Positions 35,215 through 44,637 of a DNA stretch of 64,000 nt are shown one piece after another. The notes beneath the pieces were generated by a model, which saw nothing but the letters and a program-made list of their open reading frames with translations, did no database searches and was not told the origin of the DNA. This DNA comes from Anaerohalosphaera lusitana (GTDB lineage Bacteria; Planctomycetota; Phycisphaerae; Sedimentisphaerales; Anaerohalosphaeraceae): positions 2,046,001 to 2,110,000 of the forward strand of contig NZ_CP019791.1 in the NCBI RefSeq assembly GCF_002007645.1, read 5' to 3'. Made by a program: the position numbers and the translations under genes. The stretch's first letter is position 1. The number at the start of each line of letters is the position of its first letter.

Positions 35215-36081
35215 TTATCGGGTGTCCGAGAGATTTGCGGCTTTGCGGAACGTGAAGGTTTCCTGTTTCTCGTAAATGGCCATGCCGAGATCCAGCATCG
35301 CGTCATTGCCCTGCTTGTTGATAGCTATGGGGTCGATCAGCAGGTTTGCTATCATTCCGCATAGCGATCCAAAAAGCGACTTATCTTTATCGGCATCACG
35401 AACGGAGCCCACCTTTATGCTCATTTTGGGGTTGCCCTCTGTGTCCTTGAAGGCAAGCTTTTCGATCTGAGCAATGCGTTCATCCGTCCTGTTATCGTAA
35501 TGGTATCGGCCGTTTTTGGCTTCGATGCTGTAAAGACCCACGGTTACGGGACTGTCCTTTCCATCTCTTGAAAAATTAACCTCAACCTCTTCGACCTGGG
35601 CGTTGCCGTCCCTGAACCTGCCCTTGATTTCAAAAGAACCTCTGCCGCTGCCGGTAAACTCGATATAATCCAGCAGATTTTTGACGGTATCGCCTTTTTT
35701 GTGCTTTCTGGTGTTCCATTCGATCATCTGGCGCGCATCATATGTGTGTCTGTATGAGCCTTGGCCGGTGACCTCGAAAACACAACTGATCTCAAAATCA
35801 CGGCGGGAAATGTCTCGTTTGCAGTCGATAATGGTTACTTTTTGAGTGTTGACCTCGCTTGTCGAGCTTTTCATCGTCACGGGAGATATCATGGGTACGA
35901 AATACATGAATGATTCAATTTCGTTTACTGCCTTTTCGTGACCCTGCAGGCCGAGATAGAGTGTGGGGCCTTTTCGGTCCGCTGAGTCGTCAGTGCCGCT
36001 GCCGGCGATTATGGCCTCGGTACTGAACGCTGTCAGGGCGGTTAAAACACACAAAAACGTGTAAATAGCAATTCTATTCAT
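35215..36081 (-). CDS. Exported hypothetical protein
   Basis: A 288-residue protein with a signal peptide (MNRIAIYTFLCVLTALTAFS), cleaved near residue 23. The mature part is rich in alternating beta strands (FEIKGRFRDGNAQVEEVEV, SFSRDGKDSPVTVGL-like) with no recognised catalytic motif. The last 45 residues are helical. I do not recognise the family. It lies alone between rubrerythrin and a divergent small membrane-protein gene. Confidence 0.65.
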   Translation of the reverse strand: MNRIAIYTFLCVLTALTAFSTEAIIAGSGTDDSADRKGPTLYLGLQGHEKAVNEIESFMYFVPMISPVTMKSSTSEVNTQKVTIIDCKRDISRRDFEISCVFEVTGQGSYRHTYDARQMIEWNTRKHKKGDTVKNLLDYIEFTGSGRGSFEIKGRFRDGNAQVEEVEVNFSRDGKDSPVTVGLYSIEAKNGRYHYDNRTDERIAQIEKLAFKDTEGNPKMSIKVGSVRDADKDKSLFGSLCGMIANLLIDPIAINKQGNDAMLDLGMAIYEKQETFTFRKAANLSDTR

Positions 36082-36288
36082 GACTGCTCCAAGTCGAGAA
36101 TTTGATTCATCCGGAACTTATGCCTGTTACGTTCGTCAGCAGCATCTTAAAAACTACAAAATATTTTGCTCGTTTGTGGTAAATAGCACTGATTTCGCTT
36201 CAAATTCCAATGATGCCTTTTCGTGCCCGCTCAAATGACTTTTCCTGACGTAGTAACTATGAAAGGCGCTTAATGAAAGGGTCGAAAA

Positions 36289-36513
36289 ATGTATTCCGTA
36301 TCCTTAAAAAATATGATGCACAAGGCTCATTTGCCCCATGGACATGATATTGCTGTCAAGACGGGTCATCTTCTTCATGACCAGAGGTTCTGGGCAATTA
36401 TAGCTCTGATCGCTGTAATGGCATTTATTGTTGTATTGGCAATACTGATTGAGCCAACGGCAACCGAGGTAGAAAGTCCGCCCCTTATTCCGTCTTATCC
36501 AATGGGGTTCTAG
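36289..36513 (+). CDS. Small His-rich single-span membrane protein
   Basis: A 74-residue protein. The first 33 residues hold six histidines (HKAHLPHGHD, TGHLLHDQ), followed by one membrane helix (about 34-54, AIIALIAVMAFIVVLAILI) and a short Pro-rich tail. AAGGG lies seven nt before the ATG. No family is recognised. The His-rich cytosolic side could bind metal (inference). Confidence 0.6.
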   Translation: MYSVSLKNMMHKAHLPHGHDIAVKTGHLLHDQRFWAIIALIAVMAFIVVLAILIEPTATEVESPPLIPSYPMGF

Positions 36514-36549
36514 GATTAAAATGAGCTTATAATGTTATGTAAAAACGGA

Positions 36550-37941
36550 TTAAGCGATAACTTGAAGGGATTGAGCATCTTTACTTAAAAAGCCGGTCAC
36601 AAGTTCGCCTGTTTCGTATTTTCTGTTGTCTTTTATCTGGACCTCGAAATAGCGATCCGTTCGGCCGGTCTGTTTTTGTGCGTTCTCCACTATCATACGC
36701 ATTTCCGTGCCTGCGAATTGCTGGCGGAATTGTAACTGAAGCTTGCTGTCGAGCTCCCGAAGCTCTTGCGATCTGTATTTTATCTTGTCAGACGCAATTT
36801 TTGGCCTCATTTTGACTGCTGGTGTGTTTTGGCGTTCACTGAAGCTGAATACGTGTATTTTCGCGAATCGGGCGTATTCAGCCATGTTTAGTGTCGCCTG
36901 GAAGTCTGAATCCGTCTCGCCTGGGAATCCGACGATTATGTCCGTTGTGATGGCAGGGCGGTCCAGCCTGTCACACAGCAGGTCTATTGCAGCAATGAAT
37001 TCCTTCTCATTATACTGTCTGCACATTCGTTTCAGGACACGACCAGAACCTGACTGCAATGGAAGATGGAGGTGGTGCGTGATATTGTCGTGCTTGCACA
37101 TGACTTCGAGCAGTTCCTCGGTGACGTCGCCTGGTTCGAGTGAACTGAGGCGGAGCCTTTCCAGGCCCTGAATCTGGGCGATCTTGTCAAGTAACTCTGG
37201 TAATTTTCCTGTGCTTTCCTTTTCCCATTTGCGTCTTCTGACGGTTTCCTGACCGTATGCCCCTAGAAATATTCCGGTAAGAACAATCTCTTTATGTCCT
37301 GCGTATACGAGGTCACGAGCCTCTTGCAGGATCGTCTCAGATGGCTTTGAAGATATTTTGTTTCGTATTTTTGGTATAATGCAGTAAGTGCAGAAACCAT
37401 CGCAGCCATCCTGGATCTTTAAAAATGCGCGAGTCTGACCTTTGTAGCTTTTCAGGTCCGGAAGTTCGGAATCGTTGGTTTCATGACTGGTCGACTTATT
37501 CGGGGTCGGCGTTTCGGCGTTCTTTGAGTCGTTTTTATGCTTGATTTTAGCGCTTTTAAGTGTTCTACTACCAGTGGTTGTACGATTACTTGCTTCGGTG
37601 CTGTTTGCAAGCAGGGATTTAAGAGTCTGGACAAGCAGGTCCTTTTGTTCGACAATTATGGCTTGTTTTTCAAGCCCTTTTAATTCTTCTGTCTGGCCTG
37701 CCGGCAGGCATCCTGCAACCACTACGACGGAATGTGGATTTGTTTTTTTGGTTTTTCGTGTCAACTGTCTGCTTTTGGCGGATGCGACATGTGTGACACA
37801 GCAGGTGTTGATAACGACAAGATCGGGTGCTGTTTCAGCGCTCGTCTGTTCGAGCCCGTGACTTTCGAGAAGCTCTCGGACCTGTTGACTTTCATACTGG
37901 TTGACTTTGCAGCCTAGAGTTTTTATCGCAAATGTTCGCAT
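36550..37941 (-). CDS. mtaB: tRNA (t6A37) methylthiotransferase MtaB
   Basis: A radical-SAM enzyme adding a methylthio group to t6A37 of tRNAs reading ANN codons. The 463-residue chain starts with the N-terminal UPF0004 domain (FAIKTLGCKVNQYESQQV, with CCVTH) whose three Cys hold the second cluster; the radical-SAM motif is DGCDGFCTYCIIP, and a TRAM-like C-terminal region ends the protein. Between the two domains lies an insert of about 50 low-complexity residues (Thr, Ser, Lys and Asn rich), not normal in length. A -10 box ends nine nt before ATG and no ribosome site is seen, so the transcript seems leaderless. Confidence 0.95.
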   Translation of the reverse strand: MRTFAIKTLGCKVNQYESQQVRELLESHGLEQTSAETAPDLVVINTCCVTHVASAKSRQLTRKTKKTNPHSVVVVAGCLPAGQTEELKGLEKQAIIVEQKDLLVQTLKSLLANSTEASNRTTTGSRTLKSAKIKHKNDSKNAETPTPNKSTSHETNDSELPDLKSYKGQTRAFLKIQDGCDGFCTYCIIPKIRNKISSKPSETILQEARDLVYAGHKEIVLTGIFLGAYGQETVRRRKWEKESTGKLPELLDKIAQIQGLERLRLSSLEPGDVTEELLEVMCKHDNITHHLHLPLQSGSGRVLKRMCRQYNEKEFIAAIDLLCDRLDRPAITTDIIVGFPGETDSDFQATLNMAEYARFAKIHVFSFSERQNTPAVKMRPKIASDKIKYRSQELRELDSKLQLQFRQQFAGTEMRMIVENAQKQTGRTDRYFEVQIKDNRKYETGELVTGFLSKDAQSLQVIA

Positions 37942-37950
37942 GGTTTTGGT

Positions 37951-37979
37951 ATCATAGTAATTGAAAGCAGAATATACAA
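37951..37979 (-). promoter_or_regulatory. Predicted promoter of mtaB, leaderless
   Basis: Minus-strand TTGTAT (37974-37979), 17-nt spacer, TATGAT (37951-37956); nine nt separate the -10 box from the ATG at 37941. Confidence 0.65.
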
Positions 37980-38131
37980 GTTTTTATGTGGCTCAGATGC
38001 TGCATGTGTGTCGGTGAGTCATTTATAGAAGTTCGTTTGAAATCTGATATTGTGCCCCGAAGCATATTTTAGCTCAATGAGATGGTATGGTATCGGTTGT
38101 AAGTATTTTCTCAAGCAGGAGATCTTAAAAA

Positions 38132-40483
38132 ATGGCCTCAGCAGTTAACGGAGTATGGGCAATTGACATTGGCGCCAACTCTCTCAAAGCCTTGCATATG
38201 GTGCAGGGAGATGAAGGTCCTGAAGTCATCGATTTTGATTATCTCGAGCACAGCACGATGCTGGCGGGGATGGATCTGTCGGATGAGGAAAAATCAGAGA
38301 TTGCCGAAGAAACGCTGGGCAAATTCCTTCAACGCCATCACATCGAAAAAGAGCAGGTAGCGGTCTCCATTGCAGGTCAGAACAGCTTCGCTCGTTTCAT
38401 TAAGCTGCCTCCGGTGGAAGACAAGAAGATCCCGGAGATCGTCCGCTTTGAAGCCGTTCAGCAGATCCCCTTCGAGATCAACGAAGTCGAGTGGGACTGG
38501 CAGTTGATGGAGAATCCCAACAGCTCCGATACCGAGGTTGGGATCTTTGCGATTAAGAACGAGCTCATCGATCAGGCTATGGGGCCTTTCAACAGGGAAG
38601 GGCTGCAGGTTGGCTGTGTGCAGATAAGCCCGATGGCTCTTTATAATTATCTTTGCTTTGATCGTGATGATCTCGCATCCGGGGGAGGCAAGCCCATTGT
38701 TATTCTTGATATGGGCTGCGAAAACACCGACCTGATCGTCTGCACCAAAGACTCTGTCTGGCAGCGAACGATCAGAATGGGCGGAAATGCCTTTACAGAA
38801 GCTGTGGCCGAGAAGTTCAACCTGAGCTTCAAGAAAGCTGAGAAACTCAAACGGACCGCACCTACCAGTAAGTATATACGACAGATATTTGGAGCCATGA
38901 AGCCCGTGTATACCGATCTTGGCGGTGAGGTACAGAGGTCCCTGGGCTTTTATAACAGCAGCGGCGGCAGCAAGGGATTCGCACGCGTGATCGCTCTGGG
39001 CGGGGGAATGAGGCTCAAGGGTGTAGATAAGTATCTGCAGAAAACGCTGGGCGTTCCGGTTACCAAGCTTGAATCTTTTAAGAAATTACAGCTTAGTGAA
39101 GAAGCCTCTTCCGCTGAATTCCATGAGAATGTTTCTGATTACGGTGTGGCTTATGGTCTTGGTGTTCAGGCTCTGGGCGAGGCGAAGCTGGACACAAATC
39201 TGCTGCCTAAGAAGGTCGCCAGGCAGATGGCATGGGCGCGAAAGAGCAAGTTCTTAATGGTCGCCGCTTGTATGGTTCTTGCGGCCATGATACTGAGCCT
39301 TGCCAAGGCTGCCTATGACAACAGTGCATACAGTGCACGCAGTTCGCTTCGTAACGAAAACGAACGTGTAATACGAGAGGGTGTCGATGCTCAGAGCGCC
39401 TATGAAGAACAAGTGGGCCGTGACGAGCCCCTTGAGGAGAAGTTCCAGGAACACCTGAGCTATTTCAAGTATCGTGATACCATTCCTTCTCTGCTTGAGA
39501 AGATCATTTATTGTCTGCCTAATGAGGAGCACAATCCGGAACAGGCTGAACTTTATCAGGCATACAGGGCGGGCAATGTTGATGCGATCAAGCAGGTGCC
39601 CCGTGATGAACGCAAGGTTCTTTTTGTAACCAGTGTGAGTTCCGATTTTGCGCTCAGTCTTGAAGACGCTGCTTTCGATGACGACAAGCGTCCCGGACGA
39701 AGAAGGAGTGATGATTCAGGCCAGGATCAGCAACAGCAGATGCCGTTCATGCCGGGTATGTTCGGTCCTGGAATGGATCCGGGGATGTTCGGTCCCGGCG
39801 GTATGCCCGGTATGCCTGGCGGTCCAGGCGGCCCCGGCGGAGCTGCTCAGAGAAGAAGTCATGGGGCCGGTGAAGAAGAAGAGGAAGAAGAAGAAGATTC
39901 TTCCGGCTTTACGGTTGTGATCGAGGGCTACTCGCCCTACAAGGATCTCGGTGAGATCATGGACCCAGTAGGTGTTGCGGATGATCAGGAAAAATGGGGC
40001 TTCATAACGAGGTTGGCCAACTTGACCGAGCTCGATCCCGAGACGCAGTTCAGGCTTTTCGAAAAAGGCAAGGTAAGCCACTTCAGTTATGAGACAGGTG
40101 AAGTTGACCTTAAATCCAAGGAGATGCCTGGCGGTATCGGTATCGAAAAAGAGATCCGCCGTGTGCCTCTTGAAGAAGAGGAGCAGGACAATAACCTCAA
40201 CAACAGGAGGCGTTGGGGCGGAAGGGCCAGTGATCGGGATGTAGTCGAGACCGAAGAGGTACTGGTCGATCCGCTCACGAATGAAGAGATGAGCAAGACT
40301 TTTGATCTGTATACGGCTGAGGAAGTGGCCAATGATCCGGATCTTGCAAATCGGGATATAGGTCGCAAGAAGACCGACAGATACAATGGCGAACCGAAGT
40401 ATATCGTCCGGGACCACTGGTTCCGGATAAAGGCAAAATTCGAGTGGCGGGATGCCCCCGAGATCGAAGTTGAGGACAAGTAA
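38132..40483 (+). CDS. PilM-like actin-fold protein with PilN-like extension (type IV pilus assembly)
   Basis: A 783-residue protein. Residues 1-345 form an actin-like ATPase of the PilM family (WAIDIGANSLKALHM, VILDMGCENTDLIV, RMGGNAFTEAVAEKF). One membrane helix (about 370-390, FLMVAACMVLAAMILSLAKA) then leads to a periplasmic part. In it, residues 530-590 are low-complexity: MPFMPGMFGPGMDPGMFGPG, more Gly/Pro/Met, then a Glu run. PilM is normally soluble and meets PilN via a short tail, so this is a PilM-PilN fusion by layout. AGGAG precedes the ATG. It starts a three-gene operon closed by a terminator. Confidence 0.8.
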   Translation: MASAVNGVWAIDIGANSLKALHMVQGDEGPEVIDFDYLEHSTMLAGMDLSDEEKSEIAEETLGKFLQRHHIEKEQVAVSIAGQNSFARFIKLPPVEDKKIPEIVRFEAVQQIPFEINEVEWDWQLMENPNSSDTEVGIFAIKNELIDQAMGPFNREGLQVGCVQISPMALYNYLCFDRDDLASGGGKPIVILDMGCENTDLIVCTKDSVWQRTIRMGGNAFTEAVAEKFNLSFKKAEKLKRTAPTSKYIRQIFGAMKPVYTDLGGEVQRSLGFYNSSGGSKGFARVIALGGGMRLKGVDKYLQKTLGVPVTKLESFKKLQLSEEASSAEFHENVSDYGVAYGLGVQALGEAKLDTNLLPKKVARQMAWARKSKFLMVAACMVLAAMILSLAKAAYDNSAYSARSSLRNENERVIREGVDAQSAYEEQVGRDEPLEEKFQEHLSYFKYRDTIPSLLEKIIYCLPNEEHNPEQAELYQAYRAGNVDAIKQVPRDERKVLFVTSVSSDFALSLEDAAFDDDKRPGRRRSDDSGQDQQQQMPFMPGMFGPGMDPGMFGPGGMPGMPGGPGGPGGAAQRRSHGAGEEEEEEEEDSSGFTVVIEGYSPYKDLGEIMDPVGVADDQEKWGFITRLANLTELDPETQFRLFEKGKVSHFSYETGEVDLKSKEMPGGIGIEKEIRRVPLEEEEQDNNLNNRRRWGGRASDRDVVETEEVLVDPLTNEEMSKTFDLYTAEEVANDPDLANRDIGRKKTDRYNGEPKYIVRDHWFRIKAKFEWRDAPEIEVEDK

Positions 40484-40528
40484 ATCAACGCCATTCAGGA
40501 AATCAGATAAGGTAAAGGGATCGCTTAA

Positions 40529-41788
40529 ATGGATTCAGTTGTCAATTTTATAAAAAAGTACAGGTCGTTCATCATACCTGCGTGCATACTGGTCGTGGCG
40601 CTTATTCTTTTCGTGCCGCTTTCCATGGTGCGGGGCAGTCTCGCGGAGAAACTTGAAGAAAGTGCCAGGATGGGAAGCAAGGTTTCGCAGTTGATCAATT
40701 CGGCTCCGTCCGAGCTGCAGGCCCAGGTGGAGCAGGCATATCAGGATCAGCATGCCGCTGAGGTCAAAAAGGTTGACACGATCGCAACGCAGAGCACCAA
40801 GCGTGATCTGGTAAGCGCAAGACTTCGCAACTATATATTGCCTGAACCGGCAGAGCCGAATCCTCGTTTGTTTGACAAGTTCGCTGCGGCTTATCTTGAC
40901 GAGTTACGGAGCCTGCTGGACAGCATGAATGCTCTGGACGCGCCGAGCGAGTCGGAGATCGATGCTGAGCTGGCAAAAATGTCCCCGGGTTCATACAGTC
41001 GGCGGAACTACGGTGGGAGAAGTAGAAACAGTAGAAATGCCGATGATTCGCAAGAAGCGATCATAGATGCTTTGTGCGAAGAGCGGGCAGCGTCGATCTC
41101 GGTGTATGCCGGGCCCGAAGCTTTCCGATGGTATGACTACTGGGACAATTTCGAATTCGATGGCATAAACAATGCACTTGACGACTGCTGGTACTCGGAG
41201 ATCAGCAATTGGGTATACAGAGACATTGTCGATACGATCAAGACCGTCAATGCCGGCTCGAATTCGGTTCAGCAATCCGATGTCAAGCGACTGATCGGTG
41301 TGAGCTTCAGTTCTTACGCGGACTATCCAAAAAAGCGTGAAACCAAGTTCTCAAACGACTGGCCGGATTATGTTGTAGATTACACGCCGGGCATATTCGG
41401 AGTAACTCCGTGGACCGCGAGAAAATGTGATGACAACATAGATGTGATCCAGTTCAGCACAGCGGTACTGATCAATTCCAAGGCGGTCCCTGACTTCCTC
41501 AACGCTCTATGCTCGGAAAAGGATCATACATTTTCAGGTTTCAGGGGTGACCAGGAAGAGCAGACCTTCGAACATAACCAGATCACGGTTCTGGAATACG
41601 CCCAGGGAGCCATCGATCCCGATGCTGAGGTGCATGATAATTATCGATATGGGGACAGTCCTGTTGTAAGGCTCGACCTTGTTTGCGAATATATCTTTTA
41701 CAAAAAGGGTTATGACGAGATCAAACCCAAATCCATCAAGGATTATCTGAAAAAAGCTACAGAAGAGAAGAAGCAAACATATTATTAA
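40529..41788 (+). CDS. Single-span periplasmic protein of the PilM cluster (PilN/PilO-like role)
   Basis: A 419-residue protein with one N-terminal helix (about 14-34, FIIPACILVVALILFVPLSM), followed by a predicted coiled coil (KLEESARMGSKVSQLINSAP) and a periplasmic mixed alpha/beta part. Topology and position after PilM match PilN/PilO-type inner-membrane platform proteins, but I do not recognise a conserved motif and the length is larger than usual. AAGGG precedes the ATG. Probable partner of the PilM-like and third cluster proteins. Confidence 0.68.
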   Translation: MDSVVNFIKKYRSFIIPACILVVALILFVPLSMVRGSLAEKLEESARMGSKVSQLINSAPSELQAQVEQAYQDQHAAEVKKVDTIATQSTKRDLVSARLRNYILPEPAEPNPRLFDKFAAAYLDELRSLLDSMNALDAPSESEIDAELAKMSPGSYSRRNYGGRSRNSRNADDSQEAIIDALCEERAASISVYAGPEAFRWYDYWDNFEFDGINNALDDCWYSEISNWVYRDIVDTIKTVNAGSNSVQQSDVKRLIGVSFSSYADYPKKRETKFSNDWPDYVVDYTPGIFGVTPWTARKCDDNIDVIQFSTAVLINSKAVPDFLNALCSEKDHTFSGFRGDQEEQTFEHNQITVLEYAQGAIDPDAEVHDNYRYGDSPVVRLDLVCEYIFYKKGYDEIKPKSIKDYLKKATEEKKQTYY

Positions 41789-41849
41789 TCAGTGAAGTAC
41801 GTAGGTGTCCGCAATAATATTTAAATGAATTGGTGACAGGTAAGAGTAG

Positions 41850-43703
41850 ATGAAGATAAAGCTCGATTTCCTTGAACAGTACGTGGAAAAAATCGCTATC
41901 GGCATAGCCGCAGTGATATGTCTGGCAATCTTGTGGTTTTTCGTGATCCAGAGCCCGAAGGGCGAGATCCGCGGGCAGAAACTGGGTCCCGGCAAAATCG
42001 ATGAGTACGTTAAGAACCAGGCTGAGAGACTTGAAGACAAGCTGGCCCGCGATCCGGAGCCAAAGGAGTATACTCCGAAAATAGAGGTTTTTGAGGAGCG
42101 GTTCGCTCAGTCGGTGGATATGTCGACGACATCTGTTTTCCCACTGCCTGGAAAAGGTGCTCAGGTCGTTGCTGAAGACAGAATTTATCAGATGCCTGCT
42201 ATGCCTCAGCTTGCAGATGCGAAAGCTGAGAATATTCGAACCGTGGTTTTCATGCCCACCGAAGAAGTCGATCAGGAGCACCCGTATGCTGAGGTTCCGA
42301 CTGACTATGCAGACATCGATCTGGTGACGGTGCAGGCCGATTTCGATGTTCAGACTCTTTACAGGGAGTTTGAGGAAAAGTTTAACGGCCCGGCTGTTCA
42401 AAGGCAGTGGAGAGACCCATCACTGGCAAAACCTGTTTTTGCCGCGGTTAAGCTTGAGAGGCAGAAACTGAATTATGGTGCGTGGACCGAATGGGAGGAA
42501 GTGCCGTTCACCAAGGTGAATGATTATAAGGATGCGCTGAAAATCCCGGCGGACGTTAAAGAGATACCGTATGGCGGGGTCGACCTGCTTCGTGTAAAGC
42601 TGGGTCTCGATGAGATCCAGAAGACCATTATTCAGCCGTTCGCTTACGATATAGCAACCCCGAGGGAAGAATGGTTCCCGCCGGAATGGCACGAGCGTGC
42701 AGAGGAATACTGGCAGGAAGAGCGCGAACTGGAACGGCGTGAGGATAGAGAGCAGAGTCGTCAACGTGAGAGAGCCAGACGTAATAATGCAGGCGGTCCT
42801 GGCGGCATGATGCCCGGCATGTTCGGTCCGGGTATGGATCCGGGAGCACAGAATCGCAACAGAAGGGCGCAAAGACGCGATCAGGAAGAAGAGTCGATCG
42901 ATGATATAAGGGAAGCCTTTGATGAGGTGGTTATCGAGGAGTTCGATAAGCTTGGCAACCAGAGTGAGCCTCTTAAGGTTTGGGCGTTCGATGACACTGT
43001 CAAGCCCGGAAATACATACAGATATAGACTTAAGATAGGTGTTCTGAACCCCATAGCGGGTAAGAACTGGTTTGCAAGCGGCCAAAAGGACCTGCAGGAT
43101 GACGTCATTTTGTGGAGCGATTATTCGAACGCAACCGACACCGTTAAGCTCGAACCAATGGTGCACATCTTCCCGACCGAGGTTGCGGAGTCAAGGAATG
43201 CTGCGAGCATGGAGGTTGCCAAATTCTACTACGGCAACTGGCGTGTCAAGGAATTTGAAGCAGCGGTCGGTGAGCCGATAGGCGCGGTTGTAGCGATTGA
43301 AGAAGATGAGGATCAGGCCACTGCGGGGATGGGCCTTTATGGTGCACAGTACCAGGTCGATGAGATCGATTACACAACTGGCAATGTGCTGGTTGATGTA
43401 GCGACCACTACAAACTGGACCAGCAGCAGTGCGATTCGTTCGTCAGATTGTGATGAGATTATGTTTGCTGATTCGGAAGGTAAAATGTCGCATCTTGCTG
43501 TTGGACGAAGAAACTGGCCCGGGGAGATGCGAAGCCTGTATAATGAGATAACGAACCTGGCTTCGGATGAGTTCCAGTTGTTCAACAGCCGTGACGAAAG
43601 CGCCAGACGGAAGGGCAGAGAAAGAAGGAATACACCGCAGCAGGGACCGGGTAATTTGCCGGGTATGTTCCCTCCGGGCATGTTTGGACCGGGCGGCGGA
43701 TGA
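41850..43703 (+). CDS. Single-span periplasmic protein of the PilM cluster with Met/Gly/Pro-rich inserts
   Basis: A 617-residue protein. An N-terminal helix (about 15-33, AIGIAAVICLAILWFFVIQ) is followed by a large periplasmic region. Two low-complexity stretches share vocabulary with the PilM-like protein: GGPGGMMPGMFGPGMDPG near residues 313-330, and PGNLPGMFPPGMFGPGGG at the very C-terminus. An Arg/Glu-rich coiled coil (ERREDREQSRQRERARR) precedes the first. A pilus-alignment (PilO/PilP-like) role is inferred from position only. Ribosome site is weak. Confidence 0.65.
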   Translation: MKIKLDFLEQYVEKIAIGIAAVICLAILWFFVIQSPKGEIRGQKLGPGKIDEYVKNQAERLEDKLARDPEPKEYTPKIEVFEERFAQSVDMSTTSVFPLPGKGAQVVAEDRIYQMPAMPQLADAKAENIRTVVFMPTEEVDQEHPYAEVPTDYADIDLVTVQADFDVQTLYREFEEKFNGPAVQRQWRDPSLAKPVFAAVKLERQKLNYGAWTEWEEVPFTKVNDYKDALKIPADVKEIPYGGVDLLRVKLGLDEIQKTIIQPFAYDIATPREEWFPPEWHERAEEYWQEERELERREDREQSRQRERARRNNAGGPGGMMPGMFGPGMDPGAQNRNRRAQRRDQEEESIDDIREAFDEVVIEEFDKLGNQSEPLKVWAFDDTVKPGNTYRYRLKIGVLNPIAGKNWFASGQKDLQDDVILWSDYSNATDTVKLEPMVHIFPTEVAESRNAASMEVAKFYYGNWRVKEFEAAVGEPIGAVVAIEEDEDQATAGMGLYGAQYQVDEIDYTTGNVLVDVATTTNWTSSSAIRSSDCDEIMFADSEGKMSHLAVGRRNWPGEMRSLYNEITNLASDEFQLFNSRDESARRKGRERRNTPQQGPGNLPGMFPPGMFGPGGG

Positions 43704-43734
43704 TCTTAGTCTGTGCTCCGACTAATTGAATTTC

Positions 43735-43773
43735 AAGGCAGTGCCGTATATTTACCGGTGCTGCCTTTTCTTT
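43735..43773 (+). terminator. Terminator of the PilM cluster
   Basis: AAGGCAGTGCCG (43735-43746) pairs over 12 bp with CGGTGCTGCCTT (43756-43767, two G-T), then TTTTCTTT. Confidence 0.85.
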
Positions 43774-43829
43774 ATGGACTTTTTCAGTGATTTTCATTCA
43801 AGTCTGATAATTTGCGGCTTTTTAGTACC

Positions 43830-43858
43830 TTGACAGTATTCCCAAATAGGTATAATAT
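43830..43858 (+). promoter_or_regulatory. Predicted promoter of the PEP-CTERM gene
   Basis: TTGACA (43830-43835), 17-nt spacer, TAATAT (43853-43858); TATAAT at 15-nt spacing overlaps it. Confidence 0.7.
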
Positions 43859-43909
43859 CTATGTGTTGTGTGCGAGAGTTTTTCTATACCGGATAAAATG
43901 AGGTGTGGT

Positions 43910-44515
43910 ATGAGGTTTACAGCAGGGCTGGTTTTGAGCTTGATATTGGTGAGCGGGGCTGCGGCGGCGCCGGTTGCGGTAGATTTCGATTCGGAATTTG
44001 GCGCCTATCACCTGCTTGGTGAGATAGTTAGCGGCGAATGTGAAGGCATGGTCCCCGGGCTGGGCATCAAAAGTGCCGTTTATACCGATGGGGAGAGCTA
44101 TCTGTACCTGTATCAGTTGCAGAATAATGCGGGCTCAGGGGTAAAGCGCGTGACGTTTGCACCGTTTTCGGATGTGTCGCTTGATACCCTCGTAGGGTAT
44201 TTGCAGACTCACGATCTTGCTGACTTCCAAGAAGACGGACTTGCACCGGTGCTGGCAGAAACAGGAGACCACGAGCGAGTTTCTCCTTTTGCGGGGTTCA
44301 GTTTTCGAAGCTACGGCCAGGGTTCGGCACTGCTGCCCAATGAGCACAGTGCGGTTCTGTTTGTAAAGAGTGACCGGCGGCCGACCATGATTGACGCAAA
44401 TGTACTCTTTAATGATGGTAATGCTACAGGTGAGGTTTACGGCGCGGTTCCGGAACCGATGACGATTTTATTTTTGGCATCTGGGGCTTTAATGCTGAGA
44501 CGCAGGTCAAACTAA
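43910..44515 (+). CDS. PEP-CTERM sorting-signal protein
   Basis: A 201-residue exported protein. An N-terminal signal peptide (MRFTAGLVLSLILVSGAAAA) is followed by a beta-rich region and a C-terminal PEP-CTERM tail: AVPEP, then a hydrophobic stretch, then RRRSN. Such tails are recognised by exosortase/archaeosortase-type transpeptidases that fix proteins in the cell envelope or matrix. ATG 43910 is chosen by GAGG six nt upstream. Monocistronic with its own promoter and terminator. Its function beyond surface display is unknown; the exosortase is not in the window. Confidence 0.85.
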   Translation: MRFTAGLVLSLILVSGAAAAPVAVDFDSEFGAYHLLGEIVSGECEGMVPGLGIKSAVYTDGESYLYLYQLQNNAGSGVKRVTFAPFSDVSLDTLVGYLQTHDLADFQEDGLAPVLAETGDHERVSPFAGFSFRSYGQGSALLPNEHSAVLFVKSDRRPTMIDANVLFNDGNATGEVYGAVPEPMTILFLASGALMLRRRSN

Positions 44516-44540
44516 CTGATGTTGAAGAAATTAAGCCGAG

Positions 44541-44569
44541 CCCGCAGATTTTTCGTTGCGGGTTTTTTT
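44541..44569 (+). terminator. Terminator of the PEP-CTERM gene
   Basis: CCCGCA (44541-44546) pairs with TGCGGG (44557-44562), followed by seven T. Confidence 0.82.
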
Positions 44570-44608
44570 GTTGCGCCAGGGTTTTGAAAACAAATCCCAA
44601 ACGCGTTG

Positions 44609-44637
44609 TTGACAGACGGCTTTGCTTTCAATACTAT
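44609..44637 (+). promoter_or_regulatory. Predicted kdsB-pyrG promoter
   Basis: TTGACA (44609-44614), 17-nt spacer, TACTAT (44632-44637), giving a leader of about 110 nt. Confidence 0.7.
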
